From: Planctomycetota bacterium
GTDB taxonomy: Bacteria; Planctomycetota; Phycisphaerae; UBA1845
Length of the DNA stretch: 8,007 nt
Assembly (NCBI GenBank): GCA_022561255.1
Contig: JADFRO010000124.1
Coordinates: 1 to 8,007 of the forward strand
Reading direction: 5' to 3'
Part shown: positions 6,269 through 8,007 of the stretch, one piece after another
How positions within the stretch are numbered: the stretch's first letter is position 1
How the letters are laid out: each line of letters begins with the position of its first letter
Translations under genes and position numbers: made by a program
Notes under the pieces: generated by a model
The model's input: only the letters and a program-made list of their open reading frames with translations
What the model was told of the DNA's origin: nothing
The model's database searches: none

Positions 6269-6297
6269 TTGACCACGGGAATTAGGATCGATACGAT
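6269..6297 (+). promoter_or_regulatory. Predicted sigma-70-like promoter giving a leaderless trpE mRNA
   Basis: TTGACC (6269-6274), exactly 17 bases, then TACGAT (6292-6297). The -35 matches at five of six positions and the -10 at four of six, including the key T, A and final T. With the usual 6-base gap after the -10, the first transcribed base would be 6304, the A of the trpE ATG. There is no Shine-Dalgarno close to that ATG; the only AGGA (6284-6287) is 16 bases away and would lie upstream of the transcript start. A leader-peptide attenuator is therefore not possible from this promoter. Confidence 0.55.
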
Positions 6298-6303
6298 CAC
6301 GCT

Positions 6304-7830
6304 ATGCTTCACTTTGAGCCGAGCCGTACGGAATTCGCCGAGCTTTGTCTTACTTCCAACACCATCCCCATCTACTGCAGCTTGCTCAGCGATCAGTTAA
6401 CGCCGGTCTCGGCGTTTGATCGTTTGGCTGAGGGAGCCGAGCACGCATTCCTGCTTGAGAGCGTTGTCGGTGGTGAGAAGATCGCCCGCTATTCGTTTCT
6501 GTCGACGACACCCATCGCCCTTGTGGAGTCCAAGAACGGTCGCACCGTCGTCACGCGCGACGGAAAAACCGAGACCTTCGACGGCGCGGACCCGCTCGTC
6601 CATCTCGAAAGCGTGCTCGGTGCGTATCGAGCGAGCCACCCGACTGGATTGCCCCGTTTTCTTGGCGGGGCGGTGGGTTACGCCGGTTACGACATCGTTC
6701 GCCATTACGAAAAACTAGGCGAGGCGCCGCCCGACGACCGCGATCTACCCGATCTCCAGTTCGGCATCTACGATCGGATGGTCATTTTCGACCACGTTCG
6801 CAAACTGGTGCACGTCGTCGCGCACGCCCACGTTGAATCGGGGATCGATCCGGACGGTGCATATGATGACGCGCTATCGAAGATCGAGGAGATCGTTGCC
6901 AAACTTGGTGCTCAGAGAAACGAGACACCCAAGCCGATGGGCCCGATACCGAGCTCAGCCTCAATGACGTTCGACAGTAGTTTCACTCAGGAACGTTTTG
7001 AGGCTGCCGTCGAGCGATGTAAGGAGTACATTCGGGCGGGCGACATTTTTCAGGTCGTTCTGTCGCATCGTCTGTCCACAACGACCGACGCGACTCCGTT
7101 TGATGTTTATCGTGCGCTTCGCGTGATCAACCCATCACCGTTTATGTTCTACCTTCAGTCGCCGGCGGTGACGTTGGTCGGCGCGTCGCCGGAAATCCTC
7201 TGCCGCCTCGAAGGTGATACGATTTCCACCAGACCGCTTGCGGGCACCCGACCTCGCGGTCGAACGGAGGCGGAGGATCTCGGGCTGGAGGCGGAACTGC
7301 TCGCCGATCCCAAGGAGCGGGCGGAGCACGTTATGCTGGTGGACCTTGGTCGCAACGACCTCGGGCGTGTGTGCGAGCCGGGAAGCGTTTCGATTGACGA
7401 TCTGATGTCGATCGAGCGGTACAGTCACGTTATGCACATCTGCAGCAACGTCTCGGGTCGACTCGCTTCGGGAAAGACCGGATTCGATGCACTGCGCAGC
7501 GTGCTTCCGGTCGGTACGGTCAGCGGAGCGCCGAAGGTTCGGGCGATGCAGATCATCGACGAGCTCGAAACCGTTCGTCGCGGCCCCTACGCCGGCGCGG
7601 TCGGGTACATCGACTTCGCCGGAAACATGGACACCTGCATCGTTCTTCGCACGCTGGTCATCACGCCGACGGCCGACGGAAAGTGGCGGGCGGATGCGCA
7701 AGTCGGTGCCGGAATCGTTGCCGACTCCGAGCCCACGCGCGAGTACCAGGAAACCCATCACAAGGCGCAGGGCATGCTCAGCGCTTTGCTCGTCGCAAAC
7801 ATGTGGGCGGCCGGTAAATCGAAACCCTAA
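6304..7830 (+). CDS. trpE: Anthranilate synthase component I (TrpE)
   Basis: 508 residues, ATG at 6304, TAA at 7828-7830, full length for the family. It converts chorismate and ammonia (glutamine-derived, from TrpG) to anthranilate, the first step of tryptophan synthesis. The N-terminal domain carries the tryptophan-binding LLES motif (50-53), implying feedback inhibition. The chorismate-binding domain (about 225-495) shows NPSPFMFYL (276-284), PLAGTRPRG (311-319), DLGRNDLGRV (347-356), SHVMHI (374-379), GTVSGAPK (404-411) and the GAGIVADSEP..EYQET end (468-483). PLAGT, with Ala where PabB often has Lys (PIKGT), and the LLES motif favour TrpE over aminodeoxychorismate synthase. The PTPS gene is divergent; no trpG is visible, though one could lie beyond the window. 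It has no close Shine-Dalgarno and a promoter that predicts a leaderless message. No terminator is evident after the stop. Confidence 0.95.
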   Translation: MLHFEPSRTEFAELCLTSNTIPIYCSLLSDQLTPVSAFDRLAEGAEHAFLLESVVGGEKIARYSFLSTTPIALVESKNGRTVVTRDGKTETFDGADPLVHLESVLGAYRASHPTGLPRFLGGAVGYAGYDIVRHYEKLGEAPPDDRDLPDLQFGIYDRMVIFDHVRKLVHVVAHAHVESGIDPDGAYDDALSKIEEIVAKLGAQRNETPKPMGPIPSSASMTFDSSFTQERFEAAVERCKEYIRAGDIFQVVLSHRLSTTTDATPFDVYRALRVINPSPFMFYLQSPAVTLVGASPEILCRLEGDTISTRPLAGTRPRGRTEAEDLGLEAELLADPKERAEHVMLVDLGRNDLGRVCEPGSVSIDDLMSIERYSHVMHICSNVSGRLASGKTGFDALRSVLPVGTVSGAPKVRAMQIIDELETVRRGPYAGAVGYIDFAGNMDTCIVLRTLVITPTADGKWRADAQVGAGIVADSEPTREYQETHHKAQGMLSALLVANMWAAGKSKP

Positions 7831-7850
7831 AGCTTCGTCACACGTGGTTC

Positions 7851-7980
7851 GATGGGTGGGGCCAAACAGCACCGTCGATGCGTGGGCCTTAACATAGCCG
7901 CCGATGGGTGGGGGCGAACAGAGTTTTCTATGGGTGGGGATGAACAGAGTTTTGTAGGGGTGGGGCCAAACTGAGCCGCG
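7851..7980. repeat. Five tandem copies of a 26-bp G-rich repeat
   Basis: Units begin at 7851, 7877, 7903, 7929 and 7955 with no insertion or deletion between them. Each starts with a form of GATGGGTGGGG (GATGCGTGGGC in unit 2, TATGGGTGGGG in unit 4, TAGGGGTGGGG in unit 5), has AA at unit positions 15-16 and, in most, CAGAG or a close variant next. The last six bases fall into two classes: GTTTTC/G (units 3 and 4) and GCCGCC/G or ACCGTC (units 1, 2 and 5). Because 26 is not a multiple of three, a coding origin is unlikely. The array starts 20 bases after the trpE stop and occupies what is otherwise gene-free DNA. Confidence 0.85.
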
Positions 7981-7993
7981 ACCGTGAGGGAGC
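7973..7993. repeat. Possible dispersed repeat motif at the window edge
   Basis: GCCGCGACCGTGAGGGAG with flanking GA and C. Read on the minus strand it would encode LPHGRGS, a string I recall turning up in many spurious ORFs of planctomycete and acidobacterial genomes, which suggests a dispersed intergenic repeat. It overlaps the end of the fifth 26-bp unit. Recognition is from memory and cannot be checked here. Confidence 0.35.
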
Positions 7994-8007
7994 TGGTCCC
8001 CCATCCT

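Noticed and set aside
7851..7980. G-quadruplex or CRISPR reading of the G-rich repeats
   Set aside because: Each unit has only two close G-runs, so a canonical quadruplex needs long loops; the units are contiguous with no unique spacers, so it is not CRISPR.
7135..8004. 289-codon minus-strand open frame across trpE and the tandem repeats
   Set aside because: Most of it is antisense to conserved trpE; its start lies in the repeat region and the LPHGRGS-type motif, a common source of spurious ORFs.

Overview
This 8 kb window looks like chromosomal DNA from a moderately GC-rich bacterium, most likely a planctomycete (Planctomycetota). That rests on gene content only: a GldG-type protein followed by a DUF4340 protein, an mcsA-mcsB pair with no ctsR or clpC beside it, a PTPS-family gene, and an intergenic GCCGCGACC...-type motif that I recall as recurrent in such genomes. 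The assignment is an inference. I see no phage, transposon, CRISPR or RNA gene.

Layout. (1) 1-2694, plus strand: the C-terminal end of a GldG-type membrane protein and, 10 bases later, a 764-residue membrane-anchored DUF4340 protein built from five internal modules. They form the end of an ABC-2/Gld-like gene cluster. (2) 2695-3479: a non-coding stretch, a small minus-strand ASCH-domain gene with a GTG start, and a 137-base divergent intergenic region with short palindromes. (3) 3480-4085, plus strand: a response regulator whose output domain is an XRE-type helix-turn-helix. (4) 4107-5644, minus strand: mcsA and mcsB, overlapping by ATGA and convergent with the regulator. They encode the protein-arginine kinase and its zinc-finger partner. 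A good sigma-70-like promoter precedes mcsA, and its spacer is filled by an 18-bp near-perfect palindrome. (5) 5787-6173, minus strand: a PTPS/QueD-family enzyme that lacks the catalytic Cys and has the E-x-x-HGH arrangement of PTPS-III, pointing to folate rather than queuosine synthesis. (6) 6304-7830, plus strand: a complete trpE whose predicted promoter puts the transcription start on the A of the ATG (leaderless). (7) 7831-8007: no gene, but five head-to-tail copies of a 26-bp G-rich repeat running into a second recognisable motif at the window edge.

The genes do not form one pathway. The window joins several housekeeping units: membrane/ABC cluster, protein quality control, pterin/folate and tryptophan. 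The most distinctive signals are the palindrome inside the mcsA promoter, the exact 26-bp tandem array, the leaderless trpE promoter, the PTPS active-site change, and an altered RDxxRA motif in McsB.
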